Virus record (IMG/VR): IMGVR_UViG_3300020595_000151
Span: 1 to 28,022 of that record
Strand: one strand, 5' to 3'
DNA length: 28,022 nt
DNA from: a virus
The translations under genes were made by a program, and so were the position numbers. The notes below the pieces were generated by a model. It saw nothing but the letters and a program-made list of their open reading frames with translations, did not search any database and was not told the DNA's origin. This document shows, in pieces, positions 13,807 to 19,779 of the stretch (positions are counted from its first letter, which is position 1; each line of letters opens with the position of its first letter).

Positions 13807-14001
13807 ATGTATGCGTTAGTGATCGTTCTAATGTTAAACGGAATGTACTCAGTACAAGCACCTAATATGGTGTTTCCCGATTTAGAAACATGTGAACGTA
13901 TGAAGGAACTAAATACAAAAGTTCTTAGAGATACTGCACCAAATGATTCAGCTAAATTTTATGCGGTGTGTGTAAAGGTAAATAAAGATATAGAGGTTTA
14001 A
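13807..14001 (+). CDS. Small protein with N-terminal hydrophobic segment
   Basis: 64 residues. A short hydrophobic N-terminus (MYALVIVLMLNG) may act as a signal or membrane anchor; the rest has two cysteines (CERM and VCVKV) that could form a disulfide outside the cytoplasm. AAGGAAG precedes ATG. Similar small proteins occur in marine T4-like phages. Function unknown. Confidence 0.7.
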   Translation: MYALVIVLMLNGMYSVQAPNMVFPDLETCERMKELNTKVLRDTAPNDSAKFYAVCVKVNKDIEV

Positions 14002-14014
14002 AGAAAGGTTATAA

Positions 14015-14164
14015 ATGGGAATCGGAGTAAAGAAGAAGAGTCAATCGTCAAAGACAACGAGTCAGTCGATTAGTAATGATGAGCTAGGGTTGATATATAG
14101 CGATATACTTGAACGCATGGATGCCATTGAGAAAAAACTTGATAAGTTGCTTGACGAAAAATAA
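14015..14164 (+). CDS. Small basic/coiled-coil protein
   Basis: 49 residues: a Lys/Ser/Thr-rich start (MGIGVKKKSQSSKTTSQ) and a coiled coil with regular I/L spacing (SDILERMDAIEKKLDKLL). AGAAAGG lies 7 bases before ATG. Conserved composition and good binding site support a real gene. Function unknown. Confidence 0.65.
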   Translation: MGIGVKKKSQSSKTTSQSISNDELGLIYSDILERMDAIEKKLDKLLDEK

Positions 14165-14177
14165 ATTTATTTTGTGC

Positions 14178-14206
14178 TTGACATGAGATGATTTTTATGT
14201 AATAAT
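14178..14206 (+). promoter_or_regulatory. Sigma70-like promoter for 14241 gene
   Basis: TTGACA (14178-14183), 17 bp, AATAAT (14201-14206); TAATAA one base earlier is the other reading. It could also transcribe the structured RNA and tRNA-Arg(ACG) downstream. Confidence 0.7.
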
Positions 14207-14240
14207 ACGTTATAACTTGATGATAGAAGTGAGATGAAAT

Positions 14241-14492
14241 ATGAATATAATGACTAGCTACCAACTGAGCGAATTCAACAAAGCATTCTTGAATGCAGTT
14301 GAATCAACTGAGAACCATGAAGCAGACAATTCTATTAATTGGAACTTTGTTGATGCAGACGTTACAATGGACATGAGCGAGATGTTCGGAACTGAGCTTG
14401 ATGATAAAACACTTCAAGTTGAGTTTAATTTAGCCGCCGATGCGTACTTGAATGACTTCGGTCACGAAGCAACGCATTACTACGGCGCTTAA
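14241..14492 (+). CDS. Small acidic protein, unknown function
   Basis: 83 residues, acidic, with several Met, Asn and His. GTGAGATG precedes the ATG; a second ATG three codons on is also possible. No recognisable motif. It is the only protein gene between its promoter and the structured RNA/tRNA segment. Confidence 0.7.
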   Translation: MNIMTSYQLSEFNKAFLNAVESTENHEADNSINWNFVDADVTMDMSEMFGTELDDKTLQVEFNLAADAYLNDFGHEATHYYGA

Positions 14493-14702
14493 AGAGACCC
14501 GTCGGATAGCGTCCGAATAGTATGCTAATGGTAATGCATATGAAGATGAAGCAAGGTCGCAGTTGCAAAAAAATTACCCGATGACAGTAGTCCGTATACT
14601 GGGATGCGTTAGCACTGAAGTGTGGAGCCCTAAAGTTCGAGATCAATAACAGATCGCTTTAGTTGGCAAAGAAGCATTAAGAGCACCCAGACCTATTAAT
14701 AG
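14493..14702 (+). ncRNA. Probable structured noncoding RNA before tRNA-Arg
   Basis: 210 bases without a convincing gene but with many possible pairings: TCGGA/TCCGA (14502-14506 with 14512-14516), TATGC/GCATA (14521-14525 with 14536-14540) whose loop GGTAAT can pair with ATTACC (14573-14578), GCAA/TTGC (14551-14566), CAGTA/TACTG (14585-14601), CAC-TGAA-GTG (14613-14622), GCC-CTAAAG with CTTTAG-TT-GGC (14627-14667, inner GATC/GATC), and a closing stem CTGGGaTGC with GCACCCAG (14599-14607 with 14683-14690). The palindrome CCTATTAATAGG touches the tRNA. T4 is known to make two stable RNAs of unknown role from its tRNA cluster; this may be an analogue. No known RNA family is recognised. Confidence 0.5.
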
Positions 14703-14778
14703 GCGCTTGTAGTTCAGTGGATAGAATATCGGTCTACGAAACCGGAGGTCAAAGGTTCGAATCCTTTCAAGCGCACCA
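14703..14778 (+). tRNA. tRNA-Arg (anticodon ACG)
   Basis: Full cloverleaf. Acceptor GCGCTTG/CAAGCGC is perfect, D arm GTTC/GAAT, anticodon stem TCGGT/ACCGG with loop CTACGAA (anticodon ACG at 14736-14738), T arm AAAGG-TTCGAAT-CCTTT, discriminator A and encoded CCA at 14776-14778. To read CGU, CGC and CGA, its A34 must be changed to inosine by the host TadA. Both tRNAs of this window are arginine tRNAs. Confidence 0.97.
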
Positions 14779-14791
14779 ACTGAGGAGAAAG

Positions 14792-15016
14792 ATGAGAATG
14801 AGAGATCAAATTCTAAAAGCCCTAAATCAACATGCTTTAGGCAATATCGAAAAGCATAGGATGAACGTAGAGGTGTACCTCACTAATCCTGCTGGTATCG
14901 GGGAGCATCCAAGTGTTCTCGAGGCAATTGAGGTAGAGCTAAATGCTATCTCTGTTTACCGTGATCAACTCGATATCATATCTGAGTTTTTTGATTCAAA
15001 AGAACCACGCATTTGA
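14792..15016 (+). CDS. Conserved T4-like phage protein, unknown function
   Basis: 74 residues from ATG at 14792 (GAGGAG 5 bases before). A longer in-frame opening runs back into the tRNA and is rejected. Helical, with the conserved-looking run HALGNIEKHRMNVEVYLTNP then GIGEHPSVLEAIEVEL, a family common in marine T4-like phages. It directly follows tRNA-Arg(ACG), and its stop touches the late promoter at 15017. Confidence 0.8.
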   Translation: MRMRDQILKALNQHALGNIEKHRMNVEVYLTNPAGIGEHPSVLEAIEVELNAISVYRDQLDIISEFFDSKEPRI

Positions 15017-15024
15017 TATAAATA
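15017..15024 (+). promoter_or_regulatory. T4-type late promoter TATAAATA
   Basis: Exact TATAAATA starting one base after the stop of the preceding gene. RNA would start near 15030 and meet a strong terminator at 15110-15149. Confidence 0.75.
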
Positions 15025-15109
15025 AACGTATAAGGTAAGACATAGAAATAATGATTTATTTAAATATGTACAGCCCAATTACGGGTACATCAAATTGCCT
15101 TATACCGGA

Positions 15110-15149
15110 CCCTCTAAGGCTAATGCTGTAGCTTTAGGGGGTTTTTTTT
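15110..15149 (+). terminator. Rho-independent terminator
   Basis: CCCTCTAAGGCT (15110-15121) pairs with AGCTTTAGGGGG (15130-15141), 12 bp with two G-U pairs and an 8-base loop, followed by eight T (15142-15149). The best terminator in the window. Just upstream, ATGTA..CCC (about 15065-15075) can pair with GGGTACAT to give another hairpin. Confidence 0.9.
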
Positions 15150-15166
15150 GTCCAAAGGAGAATATA

Positions 15167-15397
15167 ATGAATGAGGTTTCAGATGCTCTTTCAGAGTTGA
15201 AAGAAAGTGACACAGAAGTTGTGGTTAACAATGAACCATATATTGAACGTGCCTCAAAGTCAGATAGAATTACTAGGTCATATTTTGCACGTGTAGCAAG
15301 AAGAGGTGTAAAGAGGATTAGACGGCTTAGAAAGAAAAAAGATCCAAGACGTGGATATAACAGCCTTAAGAATTGGAGAGATCGTAATGGAAATTAA
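15167..15397 (+). CDS. Small protein with very basic C-terminus
   Basis: 76 residues from ATG at 15167 (AAAGGAG 7 bases before). Acidic N-terminal third, then a strongly basic part (ARVARRGVKRIRRLRKKKD). The in-frame opening to 15095 runs through the terminator and is not used. The basic tail suggests nucleic-acid binding. The end overlaps the next gene by 11 bases. Confidence 0.7.
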   Translation: MNEVSDALSELKESDTEVVVNNEPYIERASKSDRITRSYFARVARRGVKRIRRLRKKKDPRRGYNSLKNWRDRNGN

Positions 15398-15851
15398 TCA
15401 TGCACCAGTGTTTGACATAGAGAAGACAATCGCTATCTACGAAGATAAAGATGGTGTACCAATAAAATATGTATGCACGACGGATCTATTAGCAAGTGAC
15501 TTACCAGTAGACGTTTTTTATCGTGAAACTCCACACCCAGAGTTCGGCAATCATTACTTCGGGCTATACAAGAATCCTCATGCCAATGATGCACAGGTCA
15601 TGATCACAAACGCTGATGCAATAGAGACCTCTGACAGATACACTTTCAGCATGGTGCAAGACAAAGATGGCAAGTATTGGTACTCTAGATGTCACCACGA
15701 ATGCTTGTTTTTGGATGGTAACATGATTGATGGTGGTAGAGTGTATACCAGATCCACTGGTAAAGTTACACAGTTCAGAGTTATGAATGGTGAGCTAAAC
15801 ATCCATGAAGAAGATTACCCAGATTTTGTAGATAATATGGATTTTTCTTAA
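15387..15851 (+). CDS. Hypothetical protein, beta-rich
   Basis: 154 residues from ATG at 15387 with GGAGAG upstream. Acidic, with many aromatic residues and alternating strands (KYVCTTDLLASDLPVDVFYR, YTFSMVQDKDGKYWYSRCHHE). The RCHHEC-like cluster (Cys, His, His, Cys) could bind a metal. No family recognised. Followed by a new promoter. Confidence 0.75.
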   Translation: MEINHAPVFDIEKTIAIYEDKDGVPIKYVCTTDLLASDLPVDVFYRETPHPEFGNHYFGLYKNPHANDAQVMITNADAIETSDRYTFSMVQDKDGKYWYSRCHHECLFLDGNMIDGGRVYTRSTGKVTQFRVMNGELNIHEEDYPDFVDNMDFS

Positions 15852-15858
15852 AAAACAC

Positions 15859-15886
15859 TTGACATCCATGTCCAACCTGTTATAAT
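15859..15886 (+). promoter_or_regulatory. Sigma70-like promoter for 15922 operon
   Basis: TTGACA (15859-15864), 16 bp, TATAAT (15881-15886). It heads the chain of overlapping genes 15922-16636. Confidence 0.85.
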
Positions 15887-15921
15887 AGTATCTGATTTGA
15901 ACAATTGAGAGTGGTTATATT

Positions 15922-16020
15922 ATGAAGACTTGGGAAGAAATGACTAAAGCAGAGCGTCAAAAGATGCTAGATGATTGTTTTATCTCTGGTAAAACTCCAA
16001 AAATCGTGAGGGTTAAATAA
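15922..16020 (+). CDS. 32-residue protein
   Basis: MKTWEEMTKAERQKMLDDCF then a basic end. TTGAGAG is upstream of ATG, and the stop overlaps the next start (TAATG), as in neighbouring true genes. First in the unit after the promoter. Function unknown. Confidence 0.55.
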   Translation: MKTWEEMTKAERQKMLDDCFISGKTPKIVRVK

Positions 16021-16199
16021 TGATTAGAATTTTTATTGGTTTCTTTATGGTTCTTGGTTCAGTTGGTACGCAAGACCTTGCTATGGAAATGGGAGTCGCA
16101 GGACCACCATTATACGAGACGATGCTCTATTGTCTTATAGGTATCGTGATTGCTGGTTCAGCAGTACCGAAGTTGATTCGTCAAGGTGACTTAGGCTAA
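16020..16199 (+). CDS. Small membrane protein with two hydrophobic segments
   Basis: 59 residues. Segments IRIFIGFFMVLGSVGT (2-17) and MLYCLIGIVIAGSAVP (35-50) flank a short polar loop, a hairpin membrane topology. TAATG overlaps join it to both neighbours. Function unknown; holin-like size and shape, but many phage membrane proteins look like this. Confidence 0.7.
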   Translation: MIRIFIGFFMVLGSVGTQDLAMEMGVAGPPLYETMLYCLIGIVIAGSAVPKLIRQGDLG

Positions 16200-16636
16200 T
16201 GGAGTTCTTTATTGTCGGTAGGCATAAGAACACTAAAGTAGTCGATCAATATGTTTCAAATATGTTAGTGAATCTGAAGCTCCACAGACTTAAAAGTAGG
16301 TCTGTGGTTATTCAGTTTCAAACTACTCTAGAGGGAGAATGCATGGGAATGTGCTTCGGTGATAAAAATGTCGCTGAAGTGTTCATAGCAAGACAGTCGA
16401 ATGGTGATACATTATCGTTCCTTGAGCAGATGCATACTCTAGCCCATGAGCTGGTTCACGTGAAACAGTACATTCGTGGAGAACTATCCTACACTAGTAG
16501 CGGTGAGTTTCAATGGAAAAAGCGAAGTGCTGGTGGATATAAATATGAGAACCAGCCATGGGAGAAAGAAGCGATTGGGATTGCTGATAAACTTTTTTTA
16601 GAATGTTTTCCCTTTCATATGGATTTAACAAATTAG
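16199..16636 (+). CDS. Zincin-type metallopeptidase
   Basis: 145 residues. The zinc site is LAHELVHVKQY (His83, Glu84, His87), and Glu124 in PWEKEA may be the third ligand, as in gluzincin-like domains. No signal peptide, so it would act in the cytoplasm or virion. It overlaps the membrane gene at TAATG and is the last gene of this unit. The substrate is unknown; an internal virion or host target are both possible. Confidence 0.8.
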   Translation: MEFFIVGRHKNTKVVDQYVSNMLVNLKLHRLKSRSVVIQFQTTLEGECMGMCFGDKNVAEVFIARQSNGDTLSFLEQMHTLAHELVHVKQYIRGELSYTSSGEFQWKKRSAGGYKYENQPWEKEAIGIADKLFLECFPFHMDLTN

Positions 16637-16759
16637 TTTTGGGCTATTTCATCGTAAGATGAGACAAATTCGCCAACCTTACTGTCACCGAAGTAAGGGA
16701 AAAGTTGAAACAGTTTTTTCAGAGCGTGTTCAACAGCCCATACCCATTAGGAGAAATAT
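16637..16759 (+). other. Gap with a minus-strand open fragment
   Basis: 123 bases with no plus-strand gene that convinces. On the minus strand 16746-16636 is open for 37 codons between stops and reads like protein (WVWAVEHALKKLFQ through SSYDEIAQN), but it has no ATG, GTG or TTG start. It may be a gene remnant. AGGAG at its right edge serves the gene at 16760. Confidence 0.4.
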
Positions 16760-16894
16760 ATGGCAAAAACGTTAGGAGGGTGGAGACCAGAGCCAGTAAG
16801 CAAAAAGACTTCACAAGGTAATAAGAACGTAAAGATGTCTTCGATGAATAAATCAAAGAAGGCTAGTTTTAAAAAATATAGAGGGCAGGGATAA
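16760..16894 (+). CDS. Small basic protein
   Basis: 44 residues, very basic: MAKTLGGWRPEP, then KMSSMNKSKKASFKKYRGQG at the end. The ending matches a pattern I recall from other marine T4-like phages. AGGAG lies 7 bases before ATG. Likely binds nucleic acid; function unknown. Confidence 0.7.
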   Translation: MAKTLGGWRPEPVSKKTSQGNKNVKMSSMNKSKKASFKKYRGQG

Positions 16895-16913
16895 CTTGTC
16901 TTCGAGGTAAATT

Positions 16914-17039
16914 ATGAAAATTGAATTTAATATTAACATCGACACGATTGAGGATAAAGATATTGGCTTAGAGATTGTTGATCTCTTGGCACTCATAAAG
17001 GTCAGACTTGAACAACTTAATGAAGAAGAGGAAGATTAA
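16914..17039 (+). CDS. 41-residue acidic protein
   Basis: MKIEFNINIDTIEDKDIG then an amphipathic helix (EIVDLLALIKVRLEQL) and an acidic end. GAGGTAA lies before ATG, and the stop overlaps the next start (TAATG). The helix could mediate dimer formation. Function unknown. Confidence 0.65.
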   Translation: MKIEFNINIDTIEDKDIGLEIVDLLALIKVRLEQLNEEEED

Positions 17040-17320
17040 TGACTGCGTATAAGAAGAATGACGTTATTAGTGTAATTACCGTGGCTGGTGAATACATTGG
17101 TAAGTTTAAAGATGCAACTGCTGAGGGTGTGACTATTGATGACCCCAAGATGCTAGTGACAGGTAAAGAGGGTGTTGGATTTGGTCACGGTATCTGTGTG
17201 ACTGGTGAAGACAATCCTAAAGACATGACGTTCTACGTAGGTAGTATTGTGTTTATTACTAAGACTAGCGAAGTAGTGCGTAAAGCATACCATTCTGCTA
17301 ACAGCGGACTTATAGTATAA
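17039..17320 (+). CDS. Conserved T4-like phage protein, beta-rich
   Basis: 93 residues. Short beta strands (DVISVITVAGEYIGKFKDAT, VTIDDPKMLVT, GICVTG, SIVFITKT) suggest a small beta barrel like Sm/SH3 folds; that is inference. The family, with its GEYIGKF and GICVTGEDNPK motifs, recurs in marine T4-like phages. Linked by TAATG overlaps to the genes on both sides. Confidence 0.8.
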   Translation: MTAYKKNDVISVITVAGEYIGKFKDATAEGVTIDDPKMLVTGKEGVGFGHGICVTGEDNPKDMTFYVGSIVFITKTSEVVRKAYHSANSGLIV

Positions 17321-17487
17321 TGAGTAAGTCGTATATATGTAAAGTTGTAGAAGATCCAGATTATCCTGGTGAACTAGCACTAGACATACCAGATGACCTG
17401 ATCGAATTAGCTGGTTGGGCAATCGGGGACGAGTTACAGTGGATTAATAATGAAAACGGCAGTTGGTCCATAATCAAAAGTACTTAG
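17320..17487 (+). CDS. AbrB/MazE-like small DNA-binding protein
   Basis: 55 residues. The pattern LDIPDDLIELAGWAIGDELQ then WINNENGSWSIIK is that of the swapped-hairpin AbrB/MazE fold (acidic-Pro strand, Leu-Gly-Trp turn, GDxL strand). In toxin-antitoxin systems such proteins bind DNA; no toxin gene is visible beside this one. It may be a phage regulator. Function inferred from the pattern only. Confidence 0.6.
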   Translation: MSKSYICKVVEDPDYPGELALDIPDDLIELAGWAIGDELQWINNENGSWSIIKST

Positions 17488-17506
17488 TGTTAAAAGGAAT
17501 AAAGAG

Positions 17507-17839
17507 ATGCCGCCTCACGAATACCCAGACTCTTGGGTGGTTATTAAAATAGCCGATGGGTCTAAGTATCACCATAGGGTGATTGCTGGTTGGAATGATA
17601 ATTCAGTAGAAAGTGAAGTGTGGAAAGTAAATAGTGGTGTTAAGAGTGTTGAAGAAACTGATACACATTACGTGTTTAGAGGAGTCAGTTCCAGTTCGTA
17701 TCATTGCCCAAAGGATAGTTACGGTTTAACTGCCGAAAATTCTGGTGTATATATTCAACTGAAAGACCTGCATGGGGATAAGATCGAACTACTTGATGAG
17801 GATCAAGACTGGCTCAGTATAAATTGGATAGTAAAATGA
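17507..17839 (+). CDS. Conserved T4-like phage protein, unknown function
   Basis: 110 residues, starting MPPHEYPDSWVVIKI; then HHRVIAGW, WKVNSGVKSVEE, FRGVSSSSYHCPKDSYG. Beta-rich. This family recurs in marine T4-like phages. AAAGGAA precedes ATG; the stop overlaps the next start (ATGA). Confidence 0.8.
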   Translation: MPPHEYPDSWVVIKIADGSKYHHRVIAGWNDNSVESEVWKVNSGVKSVEETDTHYVFRGVSSSSYHCPKDSYGLTAENSGVYIQLKDLHGDKIELLDEDQDWLSINWIVK

Positions 17840-18360
17840 AAGTAAAAATATCAAACTACGTAAGCAGAAAAATATGTAATCTGCATAATAAATATATGAA
17901 CGATAAATATGGTTTTATCGATAGACCAGATTCGTTTCAAGACGATCCTATCGATTACTATGTCGAGATATTGGATGATGCAATACAATGGTTTTATGAC
18001 CATACTATTAATCTTTATCTAGATAGAAAGAAAAGATATGAGAAAGTCGTTATACATAAGTATGATACTTGGAGTATGGATGCCACTTTAGCTTTGATAA
18101 TACTTCCTATGCTAAAGCAACTTCAAGAGCAAAAGCAAAGTTCACCTATAGTGGATGAAGAAGATGTACCCGCTGAGATAACAGATGTCCATGAAAGATG
18201 GGATTATGTAATACAAGAAATGATCTTCGCTTTTGACATGAAAAATAATGACGATTATCCTTATAATGTCGATGATGCCAAAGAACAAGAGCGCATATGT
18301 GAAAGAGTGTTAAATGGTTTCAAGCTTTTTGGAAAGTACTACGAGGGGTTGTGGTCATAA
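17836..18360 (+). CDS. Conserved T4-like phage protein, unknown function
   Basis: 174 residues from ATG at 17836 (overlapping the previous stop as ATGA); a TTG four codons earlier is less likely. Helical and acidic. The strongly conserved part is VVIHKYDTWSMDATLALIIL followed by PMLKQLQEQK, then EEDVPAEI and RWDYVIQEMIFAF. The family is widespread in marine T4-like phages but has no known function. It overlaps the next gene by TAATG. Confidence 0.85.
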   Translation: MKVKISNYVSRKICNLHNKYMNDKYGFIDRPDSFQDDPIDYYVEILDDAIQWFYDHTINLYLDRKKRYEKVVIHKYDTWSMDATLALIILPMLKQLQEQKQSSPIVDEEDVPAEITDVHERWDYVIQEMIFAFDMKNNDDYPYNVDDAKEQERICERVLNGFKLFGKYYEGLWS

Positions 18361-18620
18361 TGGAAAATTACGAAGAAGACAGAGATGCGAGAAAAGAAGA
18401 ATACGAAGCGGCTAATGATGCTTGGTGGGAATCACTTTCGTATGAGGAAAAGGAACACGCCATGTACGCTATATCTAAGCGTATATTTCAAGGATCAGTT
18501 TTAGACCAGGGAAGTTATCGACACACAATGTATGATATTATGGGTCTTGAAGGTACTTCTTATGAGAAAGGGATGGACTGCGGTTTATTCGCTATTCACA
18601 ATTCAGTAATACCGGATTAA
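18360..18620 (+). CDS. Conserved small phage protein
   Basis: 86 residues from ATG at 18360. Acidic helix (YEEDRDARKEEYEAANDAWW) followed by YRHTMYDIMGLEGTSYEKGM and GLFAIHN, a motif recurring in related phages. TAATG overlap with the previous gene. Function unknown. Confidence 0.75.
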   Translation: MENYEEDRDARKEEYEAANDAWWESLSYEEKEHAMYAISKRIFQGSVLDQGSYRHTMYDIMGLEGTSYEKGMDCGLFAIHNSVIPD

Positions 18621-18626
18621 AGGTAC

Positions 18627-18809
18627 ATGTCAATAGTGAATAGATTGTGGACGATATGGAAACATGCTCTTGGATCTTTTGACGAAGAAGACGGATATGA
18701 TGCTCAGAATGAGAACAGAATATCAGTGATTCGAACGTTTATAGTACTGTCTAATCTATTGTGCGTTTATATCATAATGATAAACATAATAATTGGATGG
18801 ATAAAATGA
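18627..18809 (+). CDS. Small membrane protein, copy 1 of a pair
   Basis: 60 residues: NRLWTIWKHALGSFDEE, then ENRISVIRTFIVLSNLLCVY and a membrane segment continuing to the end. It shares RLW..W/A..A(L/I)G, (N/D)RI..IRT and the C-terminal membrane part with the next gene. ATGA overlap with that gene; AAAGGT before ATG. Function unknown. Confidence 0.7.
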   Translation: MSIVNRLWTIWKHALGSFDEEDGYDAQNENRISVIRTFIVLSNLLCVYIIMINIIIGWIK

Positions 18810-18964
18810 GTAAATGGTGGAGACTTTGGGCTAAGGCCATAGGAGAAAAAGAAGGAACAACCGATGCAGAAGCAGATAGAATTGCAATGATACGAACAAT
18901 TATAGTTGGTGTCAATTTTATCACGTGCTTCTTTATCATAGCAGGAAATATACACAATTGGTAA
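18806..18964 (+). CDS. Small membrane protein, copy 2 of a pair
   Basis: 52 residues from ATG at 18806 (GGA at 18795-18797, 8 bases away). MSKWWRLWAKAIGEKEG, then ADRIAMIRTIIVGVNFITCF and one membrane segment to the C-terminus. A paralog of the preceding gene, from tandem duplication. It overlaps the Fe-S carrier gene by 7 bases. Confidence 0.75.
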   Translation: MSKWWRLWAKAIGEKEGTTDAEADRIAMIRTIIVGVNFITCFFIIAGNIHNW

Positions 18965-19287
18965 ACACGATAGACATACAAGATAAAGCTGTTGAGATGC
19001 TTAGATCAAGATTGGCAGAAAATCCAGATAAGATAGGTATACGTGTATCTGTTGTAAATGCTGGCTGTGGAGGGTATGCATACAAACTAGAATATGCCAT
19101 AGATTCAGAAGAGGCAGATACTTTGATCGAACAAGACGGAGTAACATTGATAGTCGATCCTAAAAGTTTGTTGCACTTGATAGGCACTAGATTAGAGTAC
19201 GAAAAGGTAGGACTTAACGAGGGATATAAATTTGTTAACCCAAATGTTAGTGGAGAATGTGGATGCGGAGAAAGCTTTTATGTTTGA
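18958..19287 (+). CDS. A-type iron-sulfur carrier (IscA/HesB-like)
   Basis: 109 residues from TTG at 18958, with AGGA 11 bases upstream; no ATG is suitably placed. The three conserved cysteines of A-type carriers are present: Cys37 (NAGCGGYAYKL) and Cys101/Cys103 (GECGCGESF) near the C-terminus. Such proteins receive Fe-S clusters and pass them to target enzymes. Usual family length is about 107 residues, so it is complete. The target is unknown; a host or phage Fe-S protein could be served. It overlaps both neighbours. Confidence 0.88.
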   Translation: MVNTIDIQDKAVEMLRSRLAENPDKIGIRVSVVNAGCGGYAYKLEYAIDSEEADTLIEQDGVTLIVDPKSLLHLIGTRLEYEKVGLNEGYKFVNPNVSGECGCGESFYV

Positions 19288-19324
19288 TGAAGCGCATAAA
19301 AGTGCTGACAAACTTATGAAATAG
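19280..19324 (+). CDS. Possible 14-residue peptide
   Basis: ATG overlaps the Fe-S carrier stop by 8 bases, GGAG lies 9 bases before it, and the frame reads MFDEAHKSADKLMK. The arrangement copies neighbouring true genes, but the length makes this uncertain. Confidence 0.25.
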   Translation: MFDEAHKSADKLMK

Positions 19325-19334
19325 GCGCAGAAAA

Positions 19335-19604
19335 ATGAAGAAAACTGAGTTAACTGCACTGATCAAGACTTTAAAGAAAGGTGTCACTACAATAGTATTT
19401 ACTAAGATAGATACAGGTAAAGAAAGAAGAATGGTTTGTACACTAAATACTAACATGAGTAAGCATGTACAGATTTTAGATATCAATGATACAAGCGATT
19501 CGATAGTTGTTTGGTGCTTAGATAAAGATGCGATACGTGATGTACGAGTAAATACCATAACAGATTGGTATTCAGGTGAGGACAATAATGGCAACAAAAA
19601 ATGA
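19335..19604 (+). CDS. DUF2693-like small beta-barrel protein
   Basis: 89 residues. TTIVFTKIDTGKERRMVCTL and IVVWCLDKDAIRDVRVNTI match the two conserved halves of the DUF2693 (SH3 beta-barrel) family: a charged strand with xxCTLN, then V(W)D..x..R.xR. A second member is at 21144. These are common in T4-like phages; function unknown. It overlaps the following gene by 17 bases. Confidence 0.75.
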   Translation: MKKTELTALIKTLKKGVTTIVFTKIDTGKERRMVCTLNTNMSKHVQILDINDTSDSIVVWCLDKDAIRDVRVNTITDWYSGEDNNGNKK

Positions 19605-19779
19605 TGTGACAGGAGATACTATTCAGACCAGAGCTTTATCAAAACAAGGTAGAGACAACTGGGACAATATATTTGGCAATGCTAATGATATGGCAAACAA
19701 TATATTCCGCAAGAAAAAGGAACAAGATGATAGAGTTGACGGCAAGCAGATTGGCGATGATGCAGTTACAGAGAATTAA
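19588..19779 (+). CDS. Conserved small phage protein
   Basis: 63 residues from ATG at 19588, with GGTGAGG upstream. MATKNDVTGDTIQTRALSKQ, then RDNWDNIFG and a charged end. Resembles a small family of marine T4-like phages. Its 3' third overlaps the next gene in another frame by 53 bases. Function unknown. Confidence 0.7.
   Translation: MATKNDVTGDTIQTRALSKQGRDNWDNIFGNANDMANNIFRKKKEQDDRVDGKQIGDDAVTEN

Noticed and set aside
14493-14702. Group I intron or degenerate tRNA
   Set aside because: No conserved intron core sequences are seen, no gene is interrupted, and no acceptor/T-arm pair forms a cloverleaf.
14717-14791. Upstream extension of the 14792 gene
   Set aside because: The extension lies inside tRNA-Arg(ACG); GAGGAG supports ATG at 14792.
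16538-16545. TATAAATA inside the zincin gene
   Set aside because: It encodes part of GYKYE, and is not at a gene border or near a start codon; probably chance in an AT-rich genome.
16668-16784. Plus-strand opening of about 38 codons starting MRQIRQPYC
   Set aside because: No ribosome binding site, unusual composition, and it runs across the start of the well-supported gene at 16760.
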